Source: Bartonella henselae str. Houston-1 (GTDB lineage Bacteria > Pseudomonadota > Alphaproteobacteria > Rhizobiales > Rhizobiaceae). From it: DNA of 64,000 bases. Below, in pieces: positions 39,445-49,113 of this stretch. Location: assembly GCF_000046705.1 (NCBI RefSeq), contig NC_005956.1:992001-1056000 (forward strand), given 5' to 3'. How positions within the stretch are numbered: the first letter of the stretch is position 1; each line of letters begins with the position of its first letter. The translations under genes and the position numbers were made by a program. The notes beneath the pieces were generated by a model. That model ran no database searches and was not told where the DNA came from. It saw nothing but the letters and a program-made list of their open reading frames with translations.

Positions 39445-40499
39445 CACTGCACCCTTTCCATGTTAAAGCCAAGCTTGTCATAATCAACATGCAAAAGGCC
39501 TGTGGTATTATTGTAGAAAACAGCTTCAGGATTTGACCTCAAAACGTCTTGTGCCATCACCCCGCGATAGCGCTCTGGAGAACCCTTATAGTTGTATTCA
39601 TAGAGTGTATAGCCCTTTTTCTGTCCAGCCTCCCTGATGTTTTCTTTTGCCCTCCTATCGCTAAGCCCAGCAAAAGTACCAAGTATCGTTCCAACATTTC
39701 CAATAGTTTGCCATGGATTAAGTTTTGTTTGCGGCGTAAACTGTGTCCTTTGTTCCGTTTGCATTCCGTAATTTCCAGCAGAAGCCGTACCAGCTGCAAG
39801 CAGCTTACTTAACTGATCCCAATCAAGATTATTCTGCTGTTCCCATTTCTGTCGCTCTTCGTCTAATTGTTGTTGATGATTGGCATCAAGCAAACCACCT
39901 CCAGACAACGCATTGAGATTTGCCTGACCTTGACCTTGAAAAAAGTTATTAGCGCTAGCCAACTGATTTTGATTGGCTTGATCAATCATTCCATTGGCTT
40001 GCATCATATTGTTGACGTCTTGGTTATATTGCTGTGAGAGAGCTTGGGTTGCTATGCTGCCTAATTCATCTGCCAAAACACCCGTATGTGCACCAGAACC
40101 ATAACGCCCCGCGCCTGCCAATGAACTGTTAATCGTGTCTGAAGCTTTATTTAACGTGTTTTGCAGTGCTTCCTTAAAATAAGGATTATTGCCTATCTCA
40201 TGACCAGAAGCCATGTTCTTTAAATTTTGGCTGGTTGAATTTTGCCCTGTGGCTAATCCATTTAAGTAATTATTATCATAGTTATGCGTATTATTGCTAA
40301 GCCCATTAATTGCATTTTTTGTTTGATCACTTAAACCTGCGACACGCTGCCCATCATAGACAGCTTTTCCGCTGCCTTGATTATAAAAACTCATAGCATC
40401 TTTAGCAGCACGTTCAAAGATTCCCTTTGCCCATTCAGGTGGTGCATTTGTTTGCGTGGTATTTTGCGTCGTCTGAATTGGTTTTGAACTTTTTCCCAT
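39444..40499 (-). CDS. Phage tail protein with C-terminal S74 (intramolecular chaperone) domain
   Basis: A 351-residue protein. The start MGKSSKPIQTTQNTTQT is polar and is followed by an Asn/Gln-rich helical body (QQYNQDVNNMMQANGMIDQA). The last 72 residues carry the intramolecular-chaperone signature SDRRAKENIREAG, then YEYNYKG and RGVMAQDVL, ending HVDYDKLGF. S74 domains fold trimeric fibre or needle proteins and cut themselves off. An unusual body for such a domain suggests a tail-needle or internal protein. The stop overlaps the next gene. Confidence 0.8.
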   Translation of the reverse strand: MGKSSKPIQTTQNTTQTNAPPEWAKGIFERAAKDAMSFYNQGSGKAVYDGQRVAGLSDQTKNAINGLSNNTHNYDNNYLNGLATGQNSTSQNLKNMASGHEIGNNPYFKEALQNTLNKASDTINSSLAGAGRYGSGAHTGVLADELGSIATQALSQQYNQDVNNMMQANGMIDQANQNQLASANNFFQGQGQANLNALSGGGLLDANHQQQLDEERQKWEQQNNLDWDQLSKLLAAGTASAGNYGMQTEQRTQFTPQTKLNPWQTIGNVGTILGTFAGLSDRRAKENIREAGQKKGYTLYEYNYKGSPERYRGVMAQDVLRSNPEAVFYNNTTGLLHVDYDKLGFNMERVQ

Positions 40500-40500
40500 G

Positions 40501-40929
40501 TTAAAGCTGCTTTCTATATTCTAAAAGATTAACGAAATAGCCATGCGATTTAAGGGATTTTTTCCACCCACGCCGACCGATAATGATAAGTTCTTTCGCC
40601 CCTTTTTCTTTATAATAGGCTTCAATTTGGGGAATAAGCTTCGTTAAGGGTGCTCCTCCTTTTCCCCCAAGCGTGACAATAACCGCCCTTAATGCTCCAG
40701 TGACAAGTTTCTGTAACTCTGTTGTGACATGCGCCATAAAGTTTTCCTGCTCATCCACAATAATCCAGAGAAGCTTATCCCCCTTCAAAATATCGTTTAA
40801 AATAGTCTGCGGAGTATAATCATCAGGGAACTTTTTATGAAAATAAGCTATTGATTTTATAACCTTATCCAAATAGGGGGCCATTTGTTCCGCACTCCAT
40901 TTTTGCGTGTTATAAATTCTAAAACTCAT
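40501..40929 (-). CDS. GNAT-like phage protein
   Basis: A 142-residue protein that looks like an acyl-CoA N-acyltransferase fold found in some podovirus late operons: LWIIVDEQENFMAHVTTEL, then AVIVTLGGKGGAPLTKLIPQ (in the position of the acetyl-CoA loop, though the usual Q/RxxGxG/A is not obvious), and AKELIIIGRRGWKKSLKSHGY at the end. Its start overlaps the upstream tail gene by 4 bases and its stop lies one base before the S74-type gene. The target is unknown. The call is by pattern only. Confidence 0.5.
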   Translation of the reverse strand: MSFRIYNTQKWSAEQMAPYLDKVIKSIAYFHKKFPDDYTPQTILNDILKGDKLLWIIVDEQENFMAHVTTELQKLVTGALRAVIVTLGGKGGAPLTKLIPQIEAYYKEKGAKELIIIGRRGWKKSLKSHGYFVNLLEYRKQL

Positions 40930-42383
40930 CTTATACCTGCGGGTTTCAGTGTCACATCAAAGCCTGTTATATGAGTCCATGGTGTGCTTTCTGGTATTCT
41001 AAGCCGCAAAGCATGATAGCGTGCCCTAGAGCGGATATTGTACATCCCACTGCTATAGCCCGCGTAACGCTCTTTCGCCCAATTTAATTGACCTCTATTA
41101 TCAATGATAAAAGCAGCTCCAACGCTTAAAAGACCATTTGTCGTATCTGCTTGAACAAAAGCCTCACTCATAAGATTAATCTGTCTGCCTGTATCTCCTA
41201 CAGTTTGTGAAGCAATGACAGCTTCCATAGGAGGACCAGCAAAAAAACCAAATCTATTGTCCGGTGTAAATGCTCCCAATATTGGCGCGCCATTTTGCCA
41301 CATTTTACTATCAAGAGAAGCACGTAAATCTCTCAAGCATCCTTGTACTTCGTCTAAGCCTTCTAAGGTATAACCTGCCGCAAAGAGGGGGAATAAGAGA
41401 AGTCTCTGCCCTTTAATGACGCTCCATATTTGCAAGAGCCAATCATAAACATAGATATTCATCCCCATCATATCGTCGTTTATAGAAAAATAAACGCGTG
41501 AATAGACCGGATCAATACAGGCTTTCATCTCATCAATGGCAAAATTACTGTAAAGCGTAAAGATAGTTTTATCGACCTTACCAAAACCAATAGGCAACAT
41601 TTCCCCTGTACTATTGATTTGATAAAAACCATCATCAGAAACAAAGAAAGTATAGTCTCCACGGCTTGCAATCGCAGTGCTGCTTTTTGCCCCTATTTTG
41701 TCTTTTATTTTTACAAAACTAAATATTATTTTAGACCCTGGAACAAAGGTTGCATGATAAATGGCAGAACGCATAAAAATCAGTGGGTTGGTTGCTTGTG
41801 TTGCTCCTTGCACATATTCACCATCTGGAAAATCCTGATAATCGCAACTTTTCTCACCAACCTTCCAGTGTGTCGCATCATTGAGACCTGACCAGTGAAC
41901 ACGATTTGGCTTATCTGTTAATTTCATCAAACAGATAAAATCTCCCCAAATACGAACAAGTCCAGCCCGCGGGGGATTACCCCCCAAATCATCAAATCTC
42001 TCTGCTGTCTTCAAGGCAAATATTTGCGGCGCATCATTGTTATTAACAGCAATGATATAATCGCCAAAGACAGCAAAAGACCAAGGTGCCATTTCATTGG
42101 CATGATATTGTTCCCCAAGCTTGCTAACATCTTTCCACCTGCGCGTGCTGTTATCATATTCGTAAAGCTTTGTTGATGTCCCTACAATAATCCGCACACC
42201 ACTCAATGACCTTACCGCATAGACCCCCAAAATAACATCCGGAAAAGGTTCTGAAACGGGTGCAACTTTGGGAACTGGAATATAGGAATTGGGTGCTGGC
42301 AAAACATTCACAATCTCACGAGAATAACCATTATTAATAAATGCAACATCTGGTCTAAACTCAGCAATAGGAATAAAGGTCAT
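40926..42383 (-). CDS. P22 gp10-like tail hub / DNA stabilization protein
   Basis: A 485-residue beta-rich protein. Repeated strands with W and D/G turns (GVRIIVGTSTKLYEYDNSTRRWKDV, PWSFAVFGDYIIAVNN, GDYTFFVSDDGFYQINS) suggest a propeller, the fold of P22 gp10 (472 residues), and the ending HALRLRIPESTPWTHITG matches the C-terminal jelly-roll of that protein in form. Its position after the adaptor gene is that of gp10 in P22-like phages, where it extends the portal and closes the head. Assignment is by length, fold features and order, not by clear identity. Confidence 0.6.
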   Translation of the reverse strand: MTFIPIAEFRPDVAFINNGYSREIVNVLPAPNSYIPVPKVAPVSEPFPDVILGVYAVRSLSGVRIIVGTSTKLYEYDNSTRRWKDVSKLGEQYHANEMAPWSFAVFGDYIIAVNNNDAPQIFALKTAERFDDLGGNPPRAGLVRIWGDFICLMKLTDKPNRVHWSGLNDATHWKVGEKSCDYQDFPDGEYVQGATQATNPLIFMRSAIYHATFVPGSKIIFSFVKIKDKIGAKSSTAIASRGDYTFFVSDDGFYQINSTGEMLPIGFGKVDKTIFTLYSNFAIDEMKACIDPVYSRVYFSINDDMMGMNIYVYDWLLQIWSVIKGQRLLLFPLFAAGYTLEGLDEVQGCLRDLRASLDSKMWQNGAPILGAFTPDNRFGFFAGPPMEAVIASQTVGDTGRQINLMSEAFVQADTTNGLLSVGAAFIIDNRGQLNWAKERYAGYSSGMYNIRSRARYHALRLRIPESTPWTHITGFDVTLKPAGIR

Positions 42384-43081
42384 CAGAAATCCGTATGTTG
42401 AACTCTCAACAAATTCTTGCGCCGTGACGTTTCAATTTGTAGCGCATCAAGTTGCTCTTGAAACATAGCAAAGGCTGCTGCCGCCATCTGTGGTTCTTTA
42501 ATAATATTCGTATAAATTTCATATTTTGCGCGGGTTTTGATCAGTTCATAGGCTTCTAAAAACCATATTGAGGCTTCTTGTATGCTCTCAATGTCTTTTA
42601 TTCTCATAGGGTCAAGAATAAGCCTGATAGAATAAATACGATCTGGGATTGGATACAAAATAAGCTTTTGTTCAAAATAACTGTATCGCGTGGGCATGCC
42701 ATGGTTACAATCATTCTCAAGGTTTTCAATGACGAGTGGATCTGTATGCAAAAGCTTTGATTTGCTGTGATTATCTTCATAAATGTAAGCATCAACAATG
42801 CGAACAGCAGCCGGAATAACTGGATTTTCCTCTGCTCCATAGCGGCTTTTCCCCTTTAAAGTGGTAAAAACAACTTCACGACTTTCATTAAAATAAAAGG
42901 GCAATCGTTCACAAAATCGAATGGCTGAAAATATTGCCTTTTGAACTTGATCAACATACTCATCTGTTTGATCGTCTATTTCATCCTGAATATCATTCAC
43001 CATCTGAATGAAATTTTTATCATGAGGAACAATGGTCTGTTTGTCTCCAATCGGACCACCTGTCTGTACTATTATTGTCAT
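42383..43081 (-). CDS. Head-tail adaptor-like protein
   Basis: A 232-residue protein starting MTIIVQTGGPIGDKQT at 43081; the longer frame to 43132 adds 17 residues without a ribosome-binding site. The helical N-terminal half (QDEIDDQTDEYVDQVQKAIF, FCERLPFYFNESREVVFT) is typical of phage adaptor proteins that join portal and tail, as P22 gp4 does. It lies between the head protein and the gp10-like gene with a one-base overlap at the stop. Confidence 0.6.
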   Translation of the reverse strand: MTIIVQTGGPIGDKQTIVPHDKNFIQMVNDIQDEIDDQTDEYVDQVQKAIFSAIRFCERLPFYFNESREVVFTTLKGKSRYGAEENPVIPAAVRIVDAYIYEDNHSKSKLLHTDPLVIENLENDCNHGMPTRYSYFEQKLILYPIPDRIYSIRLILDPMRIKDIESIQEASIWFLEAYELIKTRAKYEIYTNIIKEPQMAAAAFAMFQEQLDALQIETSRRKNLLRVQHTDF

Positions 43082-43156
43082 ATTACTCTCTTCCAAATGT
43101 CTTAGAATATTTTGAGAGAAGAGGGGACGCAAAAAAACAAACGCCCCCTTGCGCCT

Positions 43157-43579
43157 TTAACGATTTGTGTAAAACTCAACAATCACCTCAACATCCCCTT
43201 TGCTGCTTTTCTTGTCTCGTGTCATGTAAATCGTATTTTCAACCTCTAACGGAACATCGCGTTCCTCCATGGGTATGTACACATTGCTATCGGTAGATTG
43301 CGTAAGCCCTACATCTCCATAATCATTACCATGAGGCTCTTTTCCAAATGTCGCTGTTACATCTTCAAAATCCGTCATAGCATAAATTTTAATGCTTTTT
43401 ATAAAAGCCCCTCGGGGTAGAACACCAATTTTCGTTATCAACCCTTGATCTGTACATTTAACACGCGCCCGTAAAAAACTAACCTGCTGCGTAGAGTTAT
43501 TGCGTCCTTGCAAAACAGGTGGCAATCCCTCATCTGTCATGCCAACAGTTTCCTGTGTAATTAGCGATTTTTCTGCCAT
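43157..43579 (-). CDS. Capsid-associated (decoration-like) phage protein
   Basis: A 140-residue beta-rich protein, MAEKSLITQETVGMTDEG, placed immediately after the coat protein gene (19 bases). Short strands such as VSFLRARVKCTDQGL and GDVEVIVEFYTNR at the end, with no membrane or coiled-coil segments, suit a capsid decoration or minor head protein, and similar short genes follow N4-gp56-like coat genes in other phages. The sequence is not recognised beyond that. The earlier Met at 43588 adds three residues. Confidence 0.55.
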   Translation of the reverse strand: MAEKSLITQETVGMTDEGLPPVLQGRNNSTQQVSFLRARVKCTDQGLITKIGVLPRGAFIKSIKIYAMTDFEDVTATFGKEPHGNDYGDVGLTQSTDSNVYIPMEERDVPLEVENTIYMTRDKKSSKGDVEVIVEFYTNR

Positions 43580-43598
43580 AATTGTCATCCTTTAATAA

Positions 43599-44744
43599 TT
43601 AGCTTGCTTCAGCAAAAGAAGGGATAACAATCGTGCCAAAGTCTTGTCCCCCTTGATCAGAATGCGGCAATGTATAGCGTGACTTTTTCATGCCGATAAT
43701 AGTTTTTGCAGCCAGACCAAATTCACGTTGATAATCAAACAATTCTTCAACAAGTTTATAACGCGTCTCACTATTTTCCTCATTGCTTCCTGTTGCACCA
43801 TTACCAATACGCCCATAAGCCATGATGATACTTTGCGCACCAAGCAAAACAGCACGACGAACAGATGGCACAGGCTCTTGTGTCTTTGAATTAACACCAT
43901 TAGGGACATGCTCTGCTTCACGCAAAATGACACCATTATACATCCCCAAAGAACCATTAAAAATTGGATTCTTCGCTCCAGAGCCATCATAAGCTGCCTT
44001 GGTAATGTCTAACCATTGACCACTCTTGGTATTGGTACGCAATTGAGTTACCTGTATTGGATGGAGATACATCACATAAGCCGATTTCCCATCAACACGA
44101 ACAGGACGCAAACGTGGATTTGCCAATTTAGCACGTTCAACAGCTTGATCGATAAGATCTAATGTAAAAACATCCTCTTTTGTAAGCTCTTCATCAGTTT
44201 TTTTCTTAGCTGGGCGAATAACACGCAATTTGCTTGGCTCTGATGGCGCGTTAAAACCATAATGCACCGGTTTAAGCGTTATGGTGCGTCCTTCAAACTG
44301 CATCCATGGTGCGGTATAGCCTGCTGCCTGAATAAAGAACATCAAACTTAAGCGATCTGCATACCAATCAACAAGCCCATCCTTTGCTTCCTGACGCAAA
44401 CTAAAGGGAATACGCTGTTGATCAATAGAGCCTTCATATTTAATGCGCACCGCATGAGTAAGCTCGTTGATGTGCACCTTTTCATTCATAAATTGGAGTG
44501 CTTCTTCATTGCCTTCCAGCGTTTGTCCCTCGCTAACGCCATCCCCCATCAGTTGGACTCTTAATCCACTCGTCACAGCGTCACCAGCGGATTTTTCTAG
44601 CATATCCAATACTTGAATAATGCTGTTTTTGCTTTTTCCCATCAGCGGTGCAATGGGCAACGCTTTTGAAGTTTCTGTGTTTAGCATCTTAGCCCAAACG
44701 CCAACGGCTAATGGGGCATTGAGCTTTACTTCTGTTACTGCCAT
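43599..44744 (-). CDS. Major capsid protein, N4-gp56 family
   Basis: Coat protein of 381 residues starting MAVTEVKLNAPLAVGVWAKM at 44744; a longer frame to 44804 is not preferred. The N4 gp56-like pattern is clear: GDAVTSGLRVQLMGDGVSEGQ near the N-terminus, HAVRIKYEGSIDQQRIPFSLRQEA, later QVTQLRTNTKSGQWLDITKAA, and the ending with GTIVIPSFAE. It forms the icosahedral shell with the HK97-like fold. It lies between the scaffold-like gene and the decoration-like gene, as expected. The sequence is uninterrupted. Confidence 0.88.
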   Translation of the reverse strand: MAVTEVKLNAPLAVGVWAKMLNTETSKALPIAPLMGKSKNSIIQVLDMLEKSAGDAVTSGLRVQLMGDGVSEGQTLEGNEEALQFMNEKVHINELTHAVRIKYEGSIDQQRIPFSLRQEAKDGLVDWYADRLSLMFFIQAAGYTAPWMQFEGRTITLKPVHYGFNAPSEPSKLRVIRPAKKKTDEELTKEDVFTLDLIDQAVERAKLANPRLRPVRVDGKSAYVMYLHPIQVTQLRTNTKSGQWLDITKAAYDGSGAKNPIFNGSLGMYNGVILREAEHVPNGVNSKTQEPVPSVRRAVLLGAQSIIMAYGRIGNGATGSNEENSETRYKLVEELFDYQREFGLAAKTIIGMKKSRYTLPHSDQGGQDFGTIVIPSFAEAS

Positions 44745-44840
44745 TTCAATTAATGCCTTTCTTGGTTTTAAAACTCGCCTTGCGGCTACCCCAAACGATA
44801 ACAATCACTTGGTTCTCTCTGTTGCGCCACCACGCACATC

Positions 44841-45737
44841 TCACGTTCTGCTCATAATTTGTTCAAATTTTTCGGGATTTTTCTCAACCCATACAGCAAA
44901 TTCGGCATCTGGCATGGAAAAGAGCGTTCTCATATCCATACCGCCTGTTGGAACTTGTCCACCCCGCGCTGTAAGTGTCCGCGCTGCTTGAGAGCGCTCT
45001 TGAAGGGTTTCCACTTCATCCTTTATTGGTGCTCCACTATAGCCAAAAGCCTTTGCTTTTTGCACCAGCACCTCTATTGGGTTTATACCTGCTTTCTGAC
45101 ACTGCTGGCATATTTGGCGCAATTCAGCACCAATTTGCTGTTGCCGTGCTGCGGGATCTTTCCATTGTGGATAAAGATCTGCCTGCGCTTGTAGGACACT
45201 ATCTGCTCTTTCATAGAGATAATCAGTGATACTGTCTAAATCCGGATATTTATCTTGTACCTGCGCTTTGGCTTCTTCAAAATAATCCCCTAACTTTTGG
45301 CGTTCATATTCCTCTTGATTCAAACGTTCTTGGCTCTCTCTTATGCGAGAAAACTCATCAAGCAATTTCTGTTGTTCCTGTACCTTATGACTAAGCCATG
45401 CAACATGTGCTTTTGGATCATCTTCTAGGGTAGGGATATTTTCATCGCGGCGTCTTACCGCCTCTTCTTGCATTTGTGCATATTTTTGTGCAAACTCAAT
45501 GGCAAGTTCACGCGCTTCCATAGCCTTTTGCTCTGCCTTTTGGCGTGCTTGTCGTTCTTGCTCTATCACACCAGAATTTGGCTGCTCCTGAAGTGGTTCT
45601 ACAGATGGCTGCTGAGAACTTTCTTCCGCATTAAAAGCTTCCCTAACTTGCTCAGGCTCAACTAACTCAACAGGACGATCACTGGCAAAATGTTCGTCAT
45701 AGATTGCTTGTTCTTCAGGAGTAAACTTTTCTTCCAT
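44841..45737 (-). CDS. Scaffolding-like phage protein
   Basis: A 298-residue, highly charged, Gln/Glu-rich helical protein, MEEKFTPEEQAIYDEHF. A coiled coil covers about residues 55-140 (RQARQKAEQKAMEARELAIEF, LSHKVQEQQKLLDEFSRI). It lies between portal and coat protein, the usual place for a scaffold that guides shell assembly. The first ATG at 45737 with AGGAACAGAAG upstream is preferred over a TTG at 45752 that would overlap the portal stop. Scaffold is inferred from composition and position. Confidence 0.7.
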   Translation of the reverse strand: MEEKFTPEEQAIYDEHFASDRPVELVEPEQVREAFNAEESSQQPSVEPLQEQPNSGVIEQERQARQKAEQKAMEARELAIEFAQKYAQMQEEAVRRRDENIPTLEDDPKAHVAWLSHKVQEQQKLLDEFSRIRESQERLNQEEYERQKLGDYFEEAKAQVQDKYPDLDSITDYLYERADSVLQAQADLYPQWKDPAARQQQIGAELRQICQQCQKAGINPIEVLVQKAKAFGYSGAPIKDEVETLQERSQAARTLTARGGQVPTGGMDMRTLFSMPDAEFAVWVEKNPEKFEQIMSRT

Positions 45738-45748
45738 CTTCTGTTCCT

Positions 45749-47803
45749 TCAATGTGGTATTAATCTTTTTGTCAAAACGCGGTAGTGTTCCAACTGTGCT
45801 TGTAAGGATTTGCGCTCTAGATCACGCTGCGCTATCTCATTTTTTGCCCGTTGAAGTTCAAGCTGCATGCGTGCCTGTTCTTGCTTCAAAAAAAGCTCAA
45901 TATTTTTCTGCTGCAACGCTAACTGCTTTTGTTGTGCATCAAGTTGATAAAGCGTGCCTTTTGCTTGCGCTTCTTGCTGGAGAGCAGCAATCTTTGCTTG
46001 TTGCTCTGGATTTAATTGTGTTCCTTGGTTTTGTTGCATCATTTGCTGCTGTTGTTGTTCTTGTTGCGCCTGCTGTGCTTTTGCCGTTAAATTTGCCACC
46101 AATGTTGCCGGTAATGGGGAAAGCTTTAAAAGATCTGGAATCATCTCCGGTGTTAAGAAACCACCAAGCAACGGCAACATTTGCGTAATCGCTGCAAAAG
46201 TTCTCTCTTTTTCATTGGGACTTGTTGGTGAATCATCAACAATAATGTCGTATTCAAGCTTTGTGACAGCTTCACGTGTTAAGGGCACATACTGCGCATT
46301 TTCTGGTCCAGAAATACGAACCAAACGCCCATCGGAAAGATAGTTTTGAATCAAATAAAGGATAATCTTTCCCTGTCGACATCGATAAAGCTTAAGATTA
46401 TCAAATAAACCCGCAAGCAAATTAAGCGTTGATTGCCGGCGTGTATTTTCCAATACATTCGCTTGATTAACCTCTCTTGTGCCTATAAACTCTGCCGACA
46501 ATCCCGTTACGTGCGTTATCGCTTCACGCGATTCATTAAACAACTGAAAAAAGCCATTAGGGAATTGTGCACTTGGCTTTGGTTGGATTTTTCCTCCTGT
46601 AAGCGCCCCGTTTTTAACCCACGTAATCGTATCGGTTCGTGTCCAATTTTCGAGTGCTTGGCGCTCATCATCAAAAGCTCCTCGTTCTGCCATCAAACCA
46701 CCTTTGGCTTGACTGTTTAAAATATACATGACTTGGCTAAAATATTTATTCGACCATTTTTGTGGGTCTTTTGCGGGGCGAACAATCCCGTAAAACTGGT
46801 TTTTAAGCTTATCCAGCGTGCCTGTGATACATTCCCAGCCAAGCTGTCCATCTGGTGCTAAGGGTTTATCAGGCTTTGCTAAAAGACGCCGTCCCAGAAA
46901 AGCGCGCTTAACCACCTTTTTATTAAAACGCACCCCTTGAAGTTGTGGAGCCACCCTTTGAAGCTGTTCGAACTCTTGTTTGCTATAACTGCGCATCTGT
47001 CCTGTTTGAAGATCAGGTGCCTTGAAATAAACTTCATATTCAAACCAACGGCATTCAACTAGCGTAACATAGCGTTTTTCAGAAGCTGACTGTGATAAAG
47101 AATCTGCATTGGCATGATCATTATAAGCATCAAGTGAGACATGATACTCCTCACAAGCGGTTGTATTATCTGTTGCCCAATCAGCATGGAGATCTTCAAC
47201 TGCTACATCAGGAAAAAGACTTTTAGCATCCTCAACGGGTTTACGATCAACATACCACATACGCTGTGCATCAATGAGATTGGGTCTTACAGCATTGGCA
47301 TCCCAAACCATTTTCAGTGGATCTAAGCGTTGAATAGCAGGAATTCCTTCAGGATCTGTCTCATAATCAAGCCGTGTATCTGTCCAGCCCATGCCACAAA
47401 TGACCATATCCTGAAAAGCATCGGAATCGGCATATTCCGCCTCTGCCTCATCACGAAACCATTCTGCTGCTCCAGTGAGCAATTCATTGGATATTGCGGC
47501 TCCTGCTTGCCTTGGTTGAAACTGCACTTCACGCTTATTATTACGCTCTGCCCCAACAATTGCGTTGACAAGGGGTGCAATACGGTTAAAGGTCATAACA
47601 GGGCGGCGTTGCGCCTTCAAAACCGCCAGATCTTCCTCAGCCCATTGACGACCATTATAAAAATCAAAATCTTCACGCGCCTGTTCACGCCATTCATTGA
47701 CGTGTTCAACATCTTCCTTATACCAAGATTTTAAGCGCCTATAGAGTTCATATTCATCAAAATCTGCCGTTTTTTTAGAGTTATGACTTAGAATGCCATC
47801 CAT
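45749..47803 (-). CDS. Portal protein, P22-like
   Basis: A 684-residue protein, of the size of P22 gp1 (725). The start has the typical pattern KSWYKEDVEHVNEWREQARED and YNGRQWAEEDLAVLKAQRRP, then a middle with TLVECRWFEYEVYFKAP and YGIVRPAKDPQ, and a Gln-rich C-terminal barrel (AQQEQQQQQMMQQNQGTQL, LALQQKNIELFLKQEQARM) as in P22. It forms the dodecameric DNA gate and the packaging motor docks on it. Start overlaps the terminase stop by 16 bases. Confidence 0.9.
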   Translation of the reverse strand: MDGILSHNSKKTADFDEYELYRRLKSWYKEDVEHVNEWREQAREDFDFYNGRQWAEEDLAVLKAQRRPVMTFNRIAPLVNAIVGAERNNKREVQFQPRQAGAAISNELLTGAAEWFRDEAEAEYADSDAFQDMVICGMGWTDTRLDYETDPEGIPAIQRLDPLKMVWDANAVRPNLIDAQRMWYVDRKPVEDAKSLFPDVAVEDLHADWATDNTTACEEYHVSLDAYNDHANADSLSQSASEKRYVTLVECRWFEYEVYFKAPDLQTGQMRSYSKQEFEQLQRVAPQLQGVRFNKKVVKRAFLGRRLLAKPDKPLAPDGQLGWECITGTLDKLKNQFYGIVRPAKDPQKWSNKYFSQVMYILNSQAKGGLMAERGAFDDERQALENWTRTDTITWVKNGALTGGKIQPKPSAQFPNGFFQLFNESREAITHVTGLSAEFIGTREVNQANVLENTRRQSTLNLLAGLFDNLKLYRCRQGKIILYLIQNYLSDGRLVRISGPENAQYVPLTREAVTKLEYDIIVDDSPTSPNEKERTFAAITQMLPLLGGFLTPEMIPDLLKLSPLPATLVANLTAKAQQAQQEQQQQQMMQQNQGTQLNPEQQAKIAALQQEAQAKGTLYQLDAQQKQLALQQKNIELFLKQEQARMQLELQRAKNEIAQRDLERKSLQAQLEHYRVLTKRLIPH

Positions 47804-49113
47804 GATGCCGCTTCTCTTTCTATAGCGCGATAACGTTCTTGTTGCGGTTTAATGCGTGGTGCTTCATAAACAATGCACATCAAACCAAAGGCATCCGCAC
47901 CATGACTGGACCAATCATGTTCTGCCCCCAAGCCAATGCCGCGCTTCTCATCCCATTTCTCATGATACCAATTCAGCGCCTTACGACCCGCTACAGTTGT
48001 CTCTTCATGAAACCAAACAGAGGGTAAAATACGCCGCACCGCCTCGATCCGCATCTTGACAGCACCAGCCCCTTGATGAGGGATCACTTGCGTTTCAAAG
48101 CCCGCATCATTTAACGCACTCTCAAAACTCACATTATGTACACGGTCCCTTGTTGCGCCATCATGGGGAAGAACCATCAATGCCTTCTCATAGCCATTGC
48201 GACGTAACCAGCCTATATGCTCGGATAACGGCTGCCCTTGTGCTTCGTAATAATCCAAAACACGGATCTCTCTGCCAACAAATTGCGCTATCCATATCGC
48301 CGTCGCATCTGCCTTGGCACCCGTGCCCCCAATATCCCAAAAGGCACGCATCTGCATTAAAGGATCACGTGCAACACGCCCTATCCGTCCCTCCTGCTCG
48401 GCTGCTAACATTTCCTTTTGATAGTAAGCGCCTTGAACAGCGGTAAGATAAGCCCCCTCCCATATATGTTTATAGGTCTCTGGACGATTCTTCAGATCAT
48501 CAAGCCGCGCTTCATTCAAGATCTTGGGAAATTTCGGATTGTCTGACCAGTTGATCTCTACACGCTTAATGGCTTCATTGTTTGAAAAGCGAAACCGCCT
48601 TTCAACCGGTGCATTATCTCGTAAGGGGTTCCACGTTACCCATAACTCTGCTCTCCACCCCTCACCTTCTTCACGTAAAGTCGGTATAAGCGTTTGCCAA
48701 GCTGTCTCTGTCACAGGCTCTGCCTCATCAACCCAACAGAGCAAAATGCGCCCCATGGATTTGATACTGGCTATATTACGATCTAGTCCCGAAAACTGAA
48801 AAGCAATACGACCATCAATCGACTTAATCGAAGATTCTCCAACCTTATAGTAGTCCTTTAAAAAGTCATGACCTTCAATGGCCCGTTTAATCTCCTCTAA
48901 AGAACTCTCTGCGAGAGAATTTTGAAACTGACGTGCGCAAAGGATAGTGCCTGATATTCCTCCCATGCCAAATTGATAGCCTTTTAAAGCCGCCATCAAA
49001 GCAAAGGATCTTGTCTTTCCAGACCCTCGTCCTCCCCAAGCAGCACGCACCGCCGCCTTACCTGTAAAAATCGCTATAAGCTTTGGGACAATCTTAATCT
49101 GTCGTGTTGTCAT
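47788..49113 (-). CDS. Terminase large subunit
   Basis: DNA-packaging ATPase and nuclease, 441 residues, PBSX/phage-type. Walker A is GGRGSGKT (residues 27-34), Walker B with catalytic Glu is ILLCWVDEAEP (123-132), and the motor coupling motif TWNP follows. The C-terminal nuclease domain includes RAFWDIGGTGAKADATAIW with its first acidic residue, ALMVLPHDGA, and the late part DEKRGIGLGAEHDWSSHGADAFG with the last acidic residues. All expected catalytic residues are visible, so it should be active. Confidence 0.93.
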   Translation of the reverse strand: MTTRQIKIVPKLIAIFTGKAAVRAAWGGRGSGKTRSFALMAALKGYQFGMGGISGTILCARQFQNSLAESSLEEIKRAIEGHDFLKDYYKVGESSIKSIDGRIAFQFSGLDRNIASIKSMGRILLCWVDEAEPVTETAWQTLIPTLREEGEGWRAELWVTWNPLRDNAPVERRFRFSNNEAIKRVEINWSDNPKFPKILNEARLDDLKNRPETYKHIWEGAYLTAVQGAYYQKEMLAAEQEGRIGRVARDPLMQMRAFWDIGGTGAKADATAIWIAQFVGREIRVLDYYEAQGQPLSEHIGWLRRNGYEKALMVLPHDGATRDRVHNVSFESALNDAGFETQVIPHQGAGAVKMRIEAVRRILPSVWFHEETTVAGRKALNWYHEKWDEKRGIGLGAEHDWSSHGADAFGLMCIVYEAPRIKPQQERYRAIEREAASWMAF

